A stretch of 64,000 nt of DNA from Vicingaceae bacterium (lineage in GTDB: Bacteria; Bacteroidota; Bacteroidia; Flavobacteriales_E; Vicingaceae), in NCBI GenBank assembly GCA_028245195.1, contig JAOKCF010000007.1:38801-102800 (forward strand), written 5' to 3'. This document shows positions 17,791 through 25,567 of this stretch, piece by piece. Positions within the stretch are counted from its first letter, which is position 1, and every line of letters begins with the position of its first letter. Both the position numbers and the translations under genes were made by a program. The notes under the pieces are model-generated. The model searched no databases and was not told where the DNA came from. It saw only the letters and a program-made list of their open reading frames with translations.

Positions 17791-18816
17791 ATGTCTTCGA
17801 AGATAAAGTTTGCAATCGTTGGTTGCGGTAGAATAGGTAAGCGCCATGCAAGCATGGTAAATATTAATGTCGATACGGAATTAGTAGCATTAATAGATAT
17901 AAATAAAGAGATTGAAAAAAGTTTAAAAGAGGAATTTAATGTCCAAGTCTTTCAATCTATTGAAGATTTTATACGTTCAGGTATTAAGGCAGATGTAGTT
18001 AACATTTGCACACCCAACTTTTTGCATGCTTCACAAGCAATTATTGCTTTACAAAATGGTTCTCACGTGGTAATTGAAAAACCAATGGCTTTATCTAAGG
18101 TGGACGCGGAAGAAGTCATTCACGAATCATTAAAAGTAAATAAACGTGTTTTTTGTGTTATGCAAAATCGCTACAGTCCTCCCTCTCGATGGTTGAAAGA
18201 GGTAGTTGAGAGCGGTGTATTAGGTAAAGTCTATATGGCTAATATCAACTGTTTTTGGAACCGAGACGACGAATATTATCAAGGAGGTGCAGCAAGTTAT
18301 TGGAAAGGCAAGCTAGACAAAGATGGAGGAACATTGTTTACACAGTTTAGTCACTTTCTAGACACGATGTATTGGTTGTTTGGCGATATCACTAACATTA
18401 AGGCAAATTTTCACGATTTTAATCATCAACATACGACAGAGTTTGAAGACTCTGGTATTGTGCAATTTGATTTTGTAAAAGGTGGCGCCGGAAGCATCAA
18501 TTATTCTACAGCAGTTTATGGACAGAATATGGAAAGTAGCCTCTCGATTATTGGAGAAAAAGGAAGCGTTAAGGTAGGAGGGCAGTATATGAATGAAATT
18601 GTCTATTGCCTTATAAAAGATTATGAGCAACCTGTTTTGGAGGATACACTTCCACCAAATGATTATGGGAAATATAAGGGCAGTGCAGCAAATCATCAAT
18701 TTGTAATACAAAATGTCGTTGATGCTCTGAAAAGAAACAAAACGGTAACTACAAATAGTCTAGAAGGGTTAAAAGTTGTTGAAATAATTGAAAACATATA
18801 TAAATTGAAAAAGTAA
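17791..18816 (+). CDS. Gfo/Idh/MocA oxidoreductase, WbpB/WlbA-like
   Basis: The 341-residue protein has an NAD-binding Rossmann start (FAIVGCGRIGKRHASM), the VVIEKPMALS segment with the catalytic Lys of the EKP motif, and a C-terminal alpha/beta substrate domain with NRDDEYYQGGAASYWKG and GTLFTQFSHFLDTMYWL. The pattern resembles WbpB/WlbA, which oxidise UDP-GlcNAcA to the 3-keto sugar in diacetamido-uronate synthesis. The usual partners WbpE, WbpD and WbpI are not in the window, so the substrate is uncertain. It is divergent from galE by 73 bases. Confidence 0.82.
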   Translation: MSSKIKFAIVGCGRIGKRHASMVNINVDTELVALIDINKEIEKSLKEEFNVQVFQSIEDFIRSGIKADVVNICTPNFLHASQAIIALQNGSHVVIEKPMALSKVDAEEVIHESLKVNKRVFCVMQNRYSPPSRWLKEVVESGVLGKVYMANINCFWNRDDEYYQGGAASYWKGKLDKDGGTLFTQFSHFLDTMYWLFGDITNIKANFHDFNHQHTTEFEDSGIVQFDFVKGGAGSINYSTAVYGQNMESSLSIIGEKGSVKVGGQYMNEIVYCLIKDYEQPVLEDTLPPNDYGKYKGSAANHQFVIQNVVDALKRNKTVTTNSLEGLKVVEIIENIYKLKK

Positions 18817-18834
18817 AATTTCAATTTATATTTG
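18805..18834 (+). promoter_or_regulatory. Promoter of rho
   Basis: TTG at 18805-18807 and TATATTTG at 18827-18834 are 19 bases apart, matching the Bacteroidota consensus. The -33 part lies within the last codons of the preceding dehydrogenase gene. The transcript would carry a leader of about 95 bases before the rho ATG; such leaders are often used for autoregulation of rho, but I see no specific structure beyond a short GTTTTAGTTTAAAAC inverted repeat near 18899. Confidence 0.65.
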
Positions 18835-18935
18835 TATCATTGCAAAGTTCTTAAGACCTTTAAGATGCACTAATGCAACTTTCCTAATTTTTTTCAGTTG
18901 TTTTAGTTTAAAACAAGCACATTACAAAATATTTC

Positions 18936-20663
18936 ATGTACGATATCCTTCAATTAAACCAAAAAACGGTTGTAGAATTAAAAGAAATTGCAAAGCAATT
19001 AGAAGTTAAAAAGTTTCAAAAGCTAAAAAAGGAAGAATTGGTTTATCAGATTCTGGATCAGCAAGCGGTTAAACCAGAAGCTGTCGAAGCAACAGGTAAA
19101 GTGGATAAAAGTTCCGCAAAAAAGCCTCTAGCACCTAAAGCCAAAGTAGAAAGTTCTAACGCTAAGAAGACTGAAGCTATTAAACCCGTAGAATCTTCTA
19201 AAACTGCCGATCTGGAAGTAAAAACATCGGAAAATGAGTCAGAGGCTAAGAAAGAAGAGCCTAAAAAGGTGGCTTACCCTAAAAAAGCTCTTTCGGAAAG
19301 GAAGGTTAGACCAAGAATTGAAGCAGAGAAAAAAGCTAATTTGTTTTCAGAAACGAAGTCTGAAGAGGAAAAAACTGAGGTTAAAGTTACTGAGAATAAG
19401 GATATAACTAAGGCTAAAGAGTCCAATGTTAATCAAATAGAAAAAAAATATCATAACGATAATGCGAATGGCAAAGTTCCAAATTGGGATAATAATCAAA
19501 ATAAACCTTCACAGAATCAGAAACCAAAAAGGGGTGAGTACGACTTTGATGGTATAATTGACTCTGAAGGAGTTTTAGAAATGATGCCTGATGGTTATGG
19601 ATTTCTAAGATCTTCTGATTACAATTATTTAAACTCTCCTGATGACGTATATGTATCTGTTTCTCAGGTCAAACTATTTGGTCTTAAAACAGGTGATACA
19701 GTTAGGGGAACGGTTAGACCACCAAAGGAAGGAGAAAAGTATTTTCCTCTAATTAAACTGATAGAGATTAACGGTCGTGAGCCTAGTTTTGTTAGAGATC
19801 GAGTTCCTTTTGAGTATTTAACTCCTCTTTTTCCATCAGAGAAATTTAAACTGTCAGGTCACAAAGAGGAATCTTTGTCTACAAGGGTTATTGATTTATT
19901 TACTCCAATTGGAAAAGGTCAAAGAGGGTTAATTGTTGCACAGCCTAAAACGGGAAAAACAACCTTGTTGAAAGAAGTGGCAAATGCAATTGCTGCGAAT
20001 CACCCTGAAGTGTATTTGTTAATTTTATTGATTGATGAAAGACCGGAAGAGGTAACAGATATGTCACGTTCAGTAAATGCTGAGGTAATTGCCTCAACGT
20101 TTGACGAACCTGCAGAAAGACACGTGAAGGTTGCGAATATCGTTCTAGAAAAAGCAAAGCGAATGACTGAATGCGGTCATGATGTAGTCATATTACTCGA
20201 TTCTATTACTCGTTTAGCACGAGCGTACAATACCGTTTCTCCAGCATCTGGAAAAGTGCTTTCAGGTGGTGTAGACGCGAATGCTTTGCACAAGCCAAAA
20301 CGGTTTTTTGGAGCGGCAAGAAAAATTGAAAATGGAGGATCATTGACGATATTAGCTACTGCACTAACAGAGACTGGTTCTAAAATGGATGAGGTGATTT
20401 TTGAAGAATTTAAGGGAACTGGTAATATGGAACTTCAATTGGATCGTAAAATATCTAATAGAAGAATTTATCCTGCAATTGATATTATATCTTCTTCAAC
20501 AAGAAAAGAAGATTTATTAATGGGCAAAGCGGTAACTCAAAAAATGTGGGTGTTAAGAAATCACATAGCAGATATGAATCCTGTTGAAGCAATGGAATTC
20601 TTAAGAAGTCAAATGACCCGAACAAAGGACAATGATGAGTTCTTAGTTTCTATGAATAGTTAA
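18936..20663 (+). CDS. rho: Transcription termination factor Rho with long N-terminal insertion
   Basis: The 575-residue protein is the ATP-dependent RNA translocase that ends transcription. Residues 1-40 form the Rho N-domain ([18 protein letters not shown]). Residues about 45-200 are a low-complexity Lys/Glu/Ala/Ser-rich insertion. The CSD RNA-binding domain follows ([15 protein letters not shown]). The ATPase core has Walker [12 protein letters not shown] near residue 335, Walker [16 protein letters not shown], and the Q/R loop region [20 protein letters not shown]. coli Rho has about 419 residues, so the extension is about 150, as in many Bacteroidota. A second gene follows after 3 bases. 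Confidence 0.96.
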   Translation: MYDILQLNQKTVVELKEIAKQLEVKKFQKLKKEELVYQILDQQAVKPEAVEATGKVDKSSAKKPLAPKAKVESSNAKKTEAIKPVESSKTADLEVKTSENESEAKKEEPKKVAYPKKALSERKVRPRIEAEKKANLFSETKSEEEKTEVKVTENKDITKAKESNVNQIEKKYHNDNANGKVPNWDNNQNKPSQNQKPKRGEYDFDGIIDSEGVLEMMPDGYGFLRSSDYNYLNSPDDVYVSVSQVKLFGLKTGDTVRGTVRPPKEGEKYFPLIKLIEINGREPSFVRDRVPFEYLTPLFPSEKFKLSGHKEESLSTRVIDLFTPIGKGQRGLIVAQPKTGKTTLLKEVANAIAANHPEVYLLILLIDERPEEVTDMSRSVNAEVIASTFDEPAERHVKVANIVLEKAKRMTECGHDVVILLDSITRLARAYNTVSPASGKVLSGGVDANALHKPKRFFGAARKIENGGSLTILATALTETGSKMDEVIFEEFKGTGNMELQLDRKISNRRIYPAIDIISSSTRKEDLLMGKAVTQKMWVLRNHIADMNPVEAMEFLRSQMTRTKDNDEFLVSMNS

Positions 20664-20666
20664 TTC

Positions 20667-21167
20667 ATGAAAACTCATTTCTCTATAGTTGTTTGTATGC
20701 TGGTTGTTTCTTTGTCATTGCGAATGCTAATTTTTATTCAGCATTGGCAATTTACTAAGTGGGAATACATCTATTTTTTTGGTAATCCATTTGTCATGAT
20801 GACAGGAGTATTTATGGGTATTCGGTTATTTAAGCAATTAAGTGTTTCCAAAACATCATTTATTGCTGATCTTAAGTCTGGTATAAAAGTCGCAGGGATG
20901 TACTCAGTACTAATGGCATTATTTGCTTATTTGTACTATAGCTATATAGATAGTGAGTATTTAATAACTAAATTAAATTCCCAAATCCAAACTGCAATTG
21001 AAAATGGTGCGACAGAAAGTAACGTAATAAAGCATCAAGAAAATGGAGAGTTTTTCCTTTCTGCCTACTTTATGAGCACAGTGACCCTAGTTGGTTTCAT
21101 TATATTGGGGACCTTTTATTCCTCTCTAATTACTTTTTTCGTTCGAAAAATTAGAAACGAAGTTTAA
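20667..21167 (+). CDS. DUF4199-like four-helix membrane protein
   Basis: This 166-residue protein has four hydrophobic segments (about residues 7-25, 36-55, 68-90 and 133-157) with a charged loop between helices three and four. The pattern resembles the DUF4199 family of Bacteroidota, which has no known function. It is placed 3 bases after rho and should be in the same transcript. The 3' end overlaps the convergent mpl gene by four bases. Confidence 0.65.
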   Translation: MKTHFSIVVCMLVVSLSLRMLIFIQHWQFTKWEYIYFFGNPFVMMTGVFMGIRLFKQLSVSKTSFIADLKSGIKVAGMYSVLMALFAYLYYSYIDSEYLITKLNSQIQTAIENGATESNVIKHQENGEFFLSAYFMSTVTLVGFIILGTFYSSLITFFVRKIRNEV

Positions 21168-22513
21168 ATCAATTCTTGAGCAAAATCGTTCAAGTTCAAC
21201 CCATCAAAATTTCCTGAGGTCATCAATAGTACTACGGAGTTGTCAAGATTCTGAGATTTTAAATAGTTGGTAACTAACTTCGCATCGTCATAAACAGTGA
21301 CCTTTGATGGAAGAAATGCTTTTTCCACATCTTGCTTGGTGATGGTTTCTAGCCCTTTGTGCTGAATCGTTTTAGGGTTAAAGAAAACAATCGCTTCATC
21401 TGTTGCGCTCATGCAACCAGAATATTCCTTAAGAAAGGTTTTGTTTAGACTACTAAAAGTATGGAGCTCCATGCAGGCAATCACTTTTTTATTGGCATAT
21501 TGTTTTTTTGCTGCGGCACTTGTTGCTTTTAGTTTAGATGGAGAGTGTGCAAAATCTTTATATATTACAGTTCGTTGACTCCTAGCAATCTCTTCTAGCC
21601 GTTTTGCAGCACCACTAAAGCTTTGGATGGCATTAAAAAAGTCTCTCTCGTCTATACCCAATTCAAGGCAAACGTTTAAAGCTGCCATTATATTTTGAAG
21701 GTTATGCTCTCCGAATATCTTTAAGGGTAACCACCCATAGTTAGTGCCAATAATCGTGATTCCGTTTTCAATTCTATGAGTGGGCGTTGTATAGGGTTTA
21801 AGTTGTATTGAAGTTGGCTTTTCTGCAATTTTTCTTAATTCGTCATCTTGGTTAAAATAAGTAAGTAGACCGTTTGGTTCGATAGTTTCCGCAAAGAGGT
21901 GAAACTGTTCAACATAATTTTCAAAGGTTGGAAATACGTTAATGTGATCCCAAGCTACTCCACTTAAAACTGCAATGTGTGGTTTATACCATAAAAACTT
22001 AGGTCTTCTGTCGATAGGAGAGGAGAGGTATTCATCTCCTTCGATGACCATTATTGGTGCATCAGAAAAACTAACCATGGTTTCAAATCCTTCTAATTGA
22101 GCACCCACGAGATAATCAAATGCTATATCTTGAATTTGAAGTACATGTAAAATCATAGAAGTAATAGAAGTTTTTCCATGACTACCTCCAATTACTATTC
22201 TCTTTTTATCTTTGGCTTGTTCGTATACATACTCGGGGTAAGAATATATTTTAAGACCCAACTCTTGAGCCTTTAATAGTTCAGTATTGTCTTTTTTAGC
22301 ATGCATTCCTAAAATAATAACGTCTAAATCCGAGATGATTAGTGAAGGGTTCCAGCCTTCATTAATTGGCAACAATCCATACTTTTTGAGTCTTCCTTTC
22401 GAAGGTTCAAAAATTTCATCGTCAGAACCACTAACGATAAACCCTTTTTTGTGCAATGCTATTGCCATGTTGTGCATGGCACTTCCTCCTATAGCTATAA
22501 AGTGAACTTTCAT
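21164..22513 (-). CDS. mpl: Mpl-type Mur ligase (UDP-MurNAc:L-Ala-gamma-D-Glu-mDAP ligase)
   Basis: The 449-residue protein has a MurC-like N-domain (HFIAIGGSAMHNMAIAL), the ATP P-loop GGSHGKTSITSMILHVL near residue 110, the central domain phrase VIEGDEYLSSPID, and a C-terminal domain with YKDFAHSPSKLKATSAA. The AHSPSK wording marks Mpl rather than MurC. The enzyme recycles peptidoglycan tripeptide onto UDP-MurNAc in the cytoplasm. It stands alone on the minus strand; to its right lies the broken 82-residue ORF. Confidence 0.9.
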   Translation of the reverse strand: MKVHFIAIGGSAMHNMAIALHKKGFIVSGSDDEIFEPSKGRLKKYGLLPINEGWNPSLIISDLDVIILGMHAKKDNTELLKAQELGLKIYSYPEYVYEQAKDKKRIVIGGSHGKTSITSMILHVLQIQDIAFDYLVGAQLEGFETMVSFSDAPIMVIEGDEYLSSPIDRRPKFLWYKPHIAVLSGVAWDHINVFPTFENYVEQFHLFAETIEPNGLLTYFNQDDELRKIAEKPTSIQLKPYTTPTHRIENGITIIGTNYGWLPLKIFGEHNLQNIMAALNVCLELGIDERDFFNAIQSFSGAAKRLEEIARSQRTVIYKDFAHSPSKLKATSAAAKKQYANKKVIACMELHTFSSLNKTFLKEYSGCMSATDEAIVFFNPKTIQHKGLETITKQDVEKAFLPSKVTVYDDAKLVTNYLKSQNLDNSVVLLMTSGNFDGLNLNDFAQELI

Positions 22514-22580
22514 ACCTCTAAAATAGTTCTGAAATTTAAAAGGTAGTTCAGTTTGTACGATAGTTATTAACCGCGACTAT

Positions 22581-22845
22581 TTAATACTTAAAGGTTACCC
22601 TGAAAAGTTCTAGGTCATTTATTTCTAATCGACAGTAAATATATTCGTTCCATTCGGTCATGCCCTTTCGATTTGTAACGCTGGCAGTTTCTATAAAAAA
22701 ACTTCTTGATAAATTAAGAATTTCGTGATTCGTTTCTTTGTAAAGCTCTTTTATCTTTTCAATACAGCAGTTGTTCTCTATTTTAAGCTCTATATTTCTA
22801 CGTTTCTACGTTTCTACGTTTTGTTTCTACCAAATCAAAGTTCAT
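22581..22845 (-). pseudogene. Broken 82-residue ORF interrupted by an 8-bp tandem triplication
   Basis: On the minus strand an ATG at 22845 opens MNFDLVETKRRN and then runs into TAG inside three exact copies of an 8-bp unit (plus strand TTTCTACG at 22795-22818). If two of the three copies are removed the frame stays open for 82 residues to the TAA at 22581, giving a credible soluble protein (RNIELKIENNCC ... WNEYIYCRLEINDLELFRVT). Two, three or four copies all give a stop, so only the single-copy form is functional. I do not recognise the family. It is absent from the ORF track because neither piece reaches the length limit. Confidence 0.7.
22795..22818. repeat. Three exact tandem copies of TTTCTACG
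   Basis: The unit TTTCTACG occurs three times without interruption, and a related TTTCTAC follows at 22824-22830 after five bases. The unit length is not a multiple of three, so each change in copy number shifts the reading frame of the minus-strand ORF described above. Confidence 0.95.
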
Positions 22846-22938
22846 ATTTATAAAAGCAGCACCATTGGCATTAATTTCTAGTTAGTTCTGTAGTGCATCA
22901 CTCGAACAAATTATTACTTTAGGGTAAAATTATACGAT

Positions 22939-23691
22939 TTGAAAAAATGTCCTAACTGCAATGAAACGATTTCCAGGACTTTTATGTTTTGTCCTGCTTG
23001 TGGCCAATAAGTGCAACTATATCAATGTGTAGCGAGTTTATTGACTCATTTTTTAAACGACTATTTTACATTTAATTCGAAAATAATTAGGAGCGTATTG
23101 CCGCTAATTTCTAAACCGGCATTTTTAACTAAAGAGTATTTGAGCGGTAGAAGAGTTCAATATATTGCTCCTTTCTGCCTATTCCTCTTTTTAAGTTTAA
23201 TATTTTTCCTTTTAACAAGCTGGTCTAATTTAAGTTATGTTAAGATGAGTGCGGAAGTAAATGGATTTAATGATGCTTTTTGGAATCGTTTTTTTGATTC
23301 ATGGCTTCCAAAACTGTTTTTCTTTTTATTGCCGCTTTTTGCCTTGATCATTGCTTGGCTCTATCGAAGACAGAAAAAAGGAATGATGCCTCACTTTTTG
23401 TTTGCATTACACTTTCATTCTTCCTTGTTTTTTATGGGAATCATATATGCCGCAGTAAGTTATGTTTTTAGAAAACTAGAATTGGTCATAGTTAATGAAG
23501 TATTCCTAGGGCTTTGTGGTCTTTATTTGGCGTTTTATTTATGGAAAAGTCTGCGAAGGATGTATTCAGAATCTAGGTTGAAGACAAGTTGGAAGTTTAT
23601 TGTGCTAGTCGTGTTATATGCAATCTTAATCGTTGTATCTGCCTTTGTTTTATTACTGTTTAGCTATACATTATTAACTTCGTGGACTTAA
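22939..23691 (+). pseudogene. DUF3667 membrane protein split by one in-frame TAA
   Basis: From a TTG at 22939 the frame reads a zinc ribbon, CPNC...CPACGQ (CxxC-x13-CxxC), then TAA at 23008-23010, and continues in the same frame with VQLYQCVASLLTHFLNDYF and four to five membrane helices to 23691. A ribbon followed by a short linker, a FLNDYFTFNSKIIRS-like segment and helices is the standard order of DUF3667 proteins. The ORF track sees only the second part, starting at GTG directly after the stop. A single change (AAA or CAA to TAA) explains the break. Either the gene is dead, the membrane part is made alone from GTG, or the base is a sequencing error. Confidence 0.75.
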
Positions 23692-23701
23692 ATAGAAGTG
23701 C

Positions 23702-24907
23702 ATGAGAATAGGTATTATAAGAGAAGGTAAAACACCACCAGACAAACGTGTTCCATTTACGCCTCAACAATGTAAATTCATTGTTGATACCTACCCTGAA
23801 GTAGAGCTATTTATTGAGAAAAGCCCTATTAGAGCTTTCAGTGATTCTCAATATGAAGTCTTAGGTTTAAATATGGTGGACGACTTGTCACATGTAGATG
23901 TGATTTTCGGGGTGAAAGAGATAAATATTGTAGACTTAATTCCAAATAAAACGCATTTATTTTTCTCTCATACCATTAAAGAGCAGCCATATAATCGAGC
24001 TTTGTTACAAGCTGGAATTGATAAAAATGTGCAGCTAGTAGACTATGAGGTTTTAACAGAGCCTGACGGGAGAAGGTTAGTCGGTTTTGGTAGATATGCC
24101 GGAATTGTGGGCACGTACAATGCCTTTATTGCATTCGGTGTTCGAACTGGGAGGTATACTTTAAAGCCTGCCAATGAATGCGAGGACAGAAAAGAACTGG
24201 AAAGTGAATTGGCTAATATTAACGTGCCAAACAATTATAAAATTGCGTTAACAGGGTTGGGCCGGGTTGCTGGTGGAGCTATTGAGCTATTGCAGAAAAT
24301 GGGTATCAAACAAGTAGATACAAATTCCTTTTTAGCGGGAAAATTTAGTGAACCTGTTTTTACACAACTTTCTGTAGAAGATTATTTTAAGAAGAAAGAT
24401 GGGGGAGCTTTTGAACGAAATGATGCCTATAAAAACGCCGGAGAGTTTGATTCAGATTTTGTCAAATATGCAAAAGTGGCAAATATGTATATTCCTTGTC
24501 ATTTTTGGGATGCTGAGGGTCCATTTATTTTCTCAAAAGAAGATTTAGCTTCACCTGAATTTAACATAGAAGTAATTGCAGACATCAGTTGTGACATTGC
24601 AGGTCCTATTCCTTCTACCATTCGTCCATCAACTGTTGCTAAGCCAATATACGAGGTGAATAAAAAAACATTACAAGAAGTTAAGTTGAGTAGTAAAGAC
24701 AGCATCACAGTTATGGCGGTAGATAATTTGCCATGTGAATTGCCAAAAGATGCTTCGGAAGACTTTGGAGGAGAGTTGATTAATAGTATTCTTCCAGCTC
24801 TACTAGGAGACGACCAAGATTCCATTATAGATAGAGCAACCATTGCAAAAAATGGTGATTTGAATTCGCATTTTGAATATTTGAGAGCTTACCTAGAAGG
24901 GGAGTAG
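23702..24907 (+). CDS. LYS1/alanine-dehydrogenase-like NAD-dependent oxidoreductase
   Basis: The 401-residue protein belongs to the AlaDH/PNT superfamily. Its N-domain has IGIIREGKTPPDKRVPFTP with the substrate Arg and Lys of the family, FFSHTIKEQPYN near residue 88, and VDYEVLTEPDGRRL. The NAD domain has IALTGLGRVAGGAIELL as its glycine motif. The wording is nearest to saccharopine dehydrogenase (lysine-forming) type proteins, which in Bacteroidota have uncertain substrates. The start is at the ATG 11 bases after the broken DUF3667 gene. A strong hairpin terminator follows. Confidence 0.8.
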   Translation: MRIGIIREGKTPPDKRVPFTPQQCKFIVDTYPEVELFIEKSPIRAFSDSQYEVLGLNMVDDLSHVDVIFGVKEINIVDLIPNKTHLFFSHTIKEQPYNRALLQAGIDKNVQLVDYEVLTEPDGRRLVGFGRYAGIVGTYNAFIAFGVRTGRYTLKPANECEDRKELESELANINVPNNYKIALTGLGRVAGGAIELLQKMGIKQVDTNSFLAGKFSEPVFTQLSVEDYFKKKDGGAFERNDAYKNAGEFDSDFVKYAKVANMYIPCHFWDAEGPFIFSKEDLASPEFNIEVIADISCDIAGPIPSTIRPSTVAKPIYEVNKKTLQEVKLSSKDSITVMAVDNLPCELPKDASEDFGGELINSILPALLGDDQDSIIDRATIAKNGDLNSHFEYLRAYLEGE

Positions 24908-24982
24908 AAATGAATGTACATCCCGTTTATTAACTATTTATGGGCACTCTGAACTTGTTTGATTTAATAAGTAAACAGAAAC

Positions 24983-25016
24983 AAAAAAGGTGCTCTTTTA
25001 AAGAGCACCTTTTTTT
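24983..25016. terminator. Bidirectional intrinsic terminator
   Basis: AGGTGCTCTTT and AAAGAGCACCT form an 11-bp perfect stem with a very short loop, flanked by A6 on the left and T7 on the right. It can stop the dehydrogenase transcript from the left and the lipoprotein transcript from the right. Confidence 0.9.
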
Positions 25017-25036
25017 ATGATACTCTCATTTGGTAA

Positions 25037-25567
25037 TTATTGTCCCAATACTTTGGCATCAATTAGAAATACTGCATTAATGTTTAATTCATGGTCTTGT
25101 CCAATTGCTTGGTCAGTAGTAGTGGCAATCCTTATCGAGAATTTTTCAGCAGTAATGTAATCTTTAATGTTTACATCTGTGGTAGTCAAATTTAATGTAG
25201 TTATTCCGTCAGCGACATCTGGATTTGAGCCCAGAGCTACTTCAGATAACCCATCTGAATTAATAAACACTTCAATCGATTTAAAAAAGTTAAAATTGCT
25301 ATCTGCTGGAGTTACTATGGTTAAAGACATTGATTGTAGCTTAATTTCATCAATCGATGCGGCACTTGTTTCTTTGTCTGCGAAAGTCGCCTGAGAATTG
25401 GTTGGGATGTCTGGTGTTGACAAACTAACAGGTATGTTAATTATGGTGTTGGTAGGAATTGTTACTTGATTGTTAAAACTCATTGTAAACTGAGTTAATT
25501 TATCCACTTCCTTACATCCGCTAAAGCCTACTAAAAGAAAGGCTATTATTATTCTATTTCTCATCAT
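25037..25567 (-). CDS. Hypothetical lipoprotein
   Basis: The ORF track begins 26 codons earlier inside the peptidase gene, but the likely start is the ATG-ATG pair at 25567/25564, giving MMRNRIIIAFLLVGFSGCKE, a good lipoprotein signal with Cys at about residue 17. The start overlaps the end of the peptidase gene by 14 bases, which suggests coupled translation. The mature part of about 155 residues is rich in Thr, Ser and Asn and looks like a beta-sandwich (IEVFINSDGLSEVALGSNPD). I do not recognise a family. Confidence 0.65.
   Translation of the reverse strand: MMRNRIIIAFLLVGFSGCKEVDKLTQFTMSFNNQVTIPTNTIINIPVSLSTPDIPTNSQATFADKETSAASIDEIKLQSMSLTIVTPADSNFNFFKSIEVFINSDGLSEVALGSNPDVADGITTLNLTTTDVNIKDYITAEKFSIRIATTTDQAIGQDHELNINAVFLIDAKVLGQ

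Noticed and set aside
18358-18711. 117-residue minus-strand ORF
   Set aside because: Shadow of the Gfo/Idh/MocA dehydrogenase gene with no family-like sequence.
22795-22818. The 8-bp repeat as an on/off phase-variation switch
   Set aside because: Copy numbers of two, three and four all end in TAG from the ATG at 22845; only one copy is open, and a single copy has little chance to slip back to three. Inactivation is the simpler view.
24499-24843. 114-residue minus-strand ORF
   Set aside because: Lies entirely opposite the LYS1-like dehydrogenase gene and lacks motifs.
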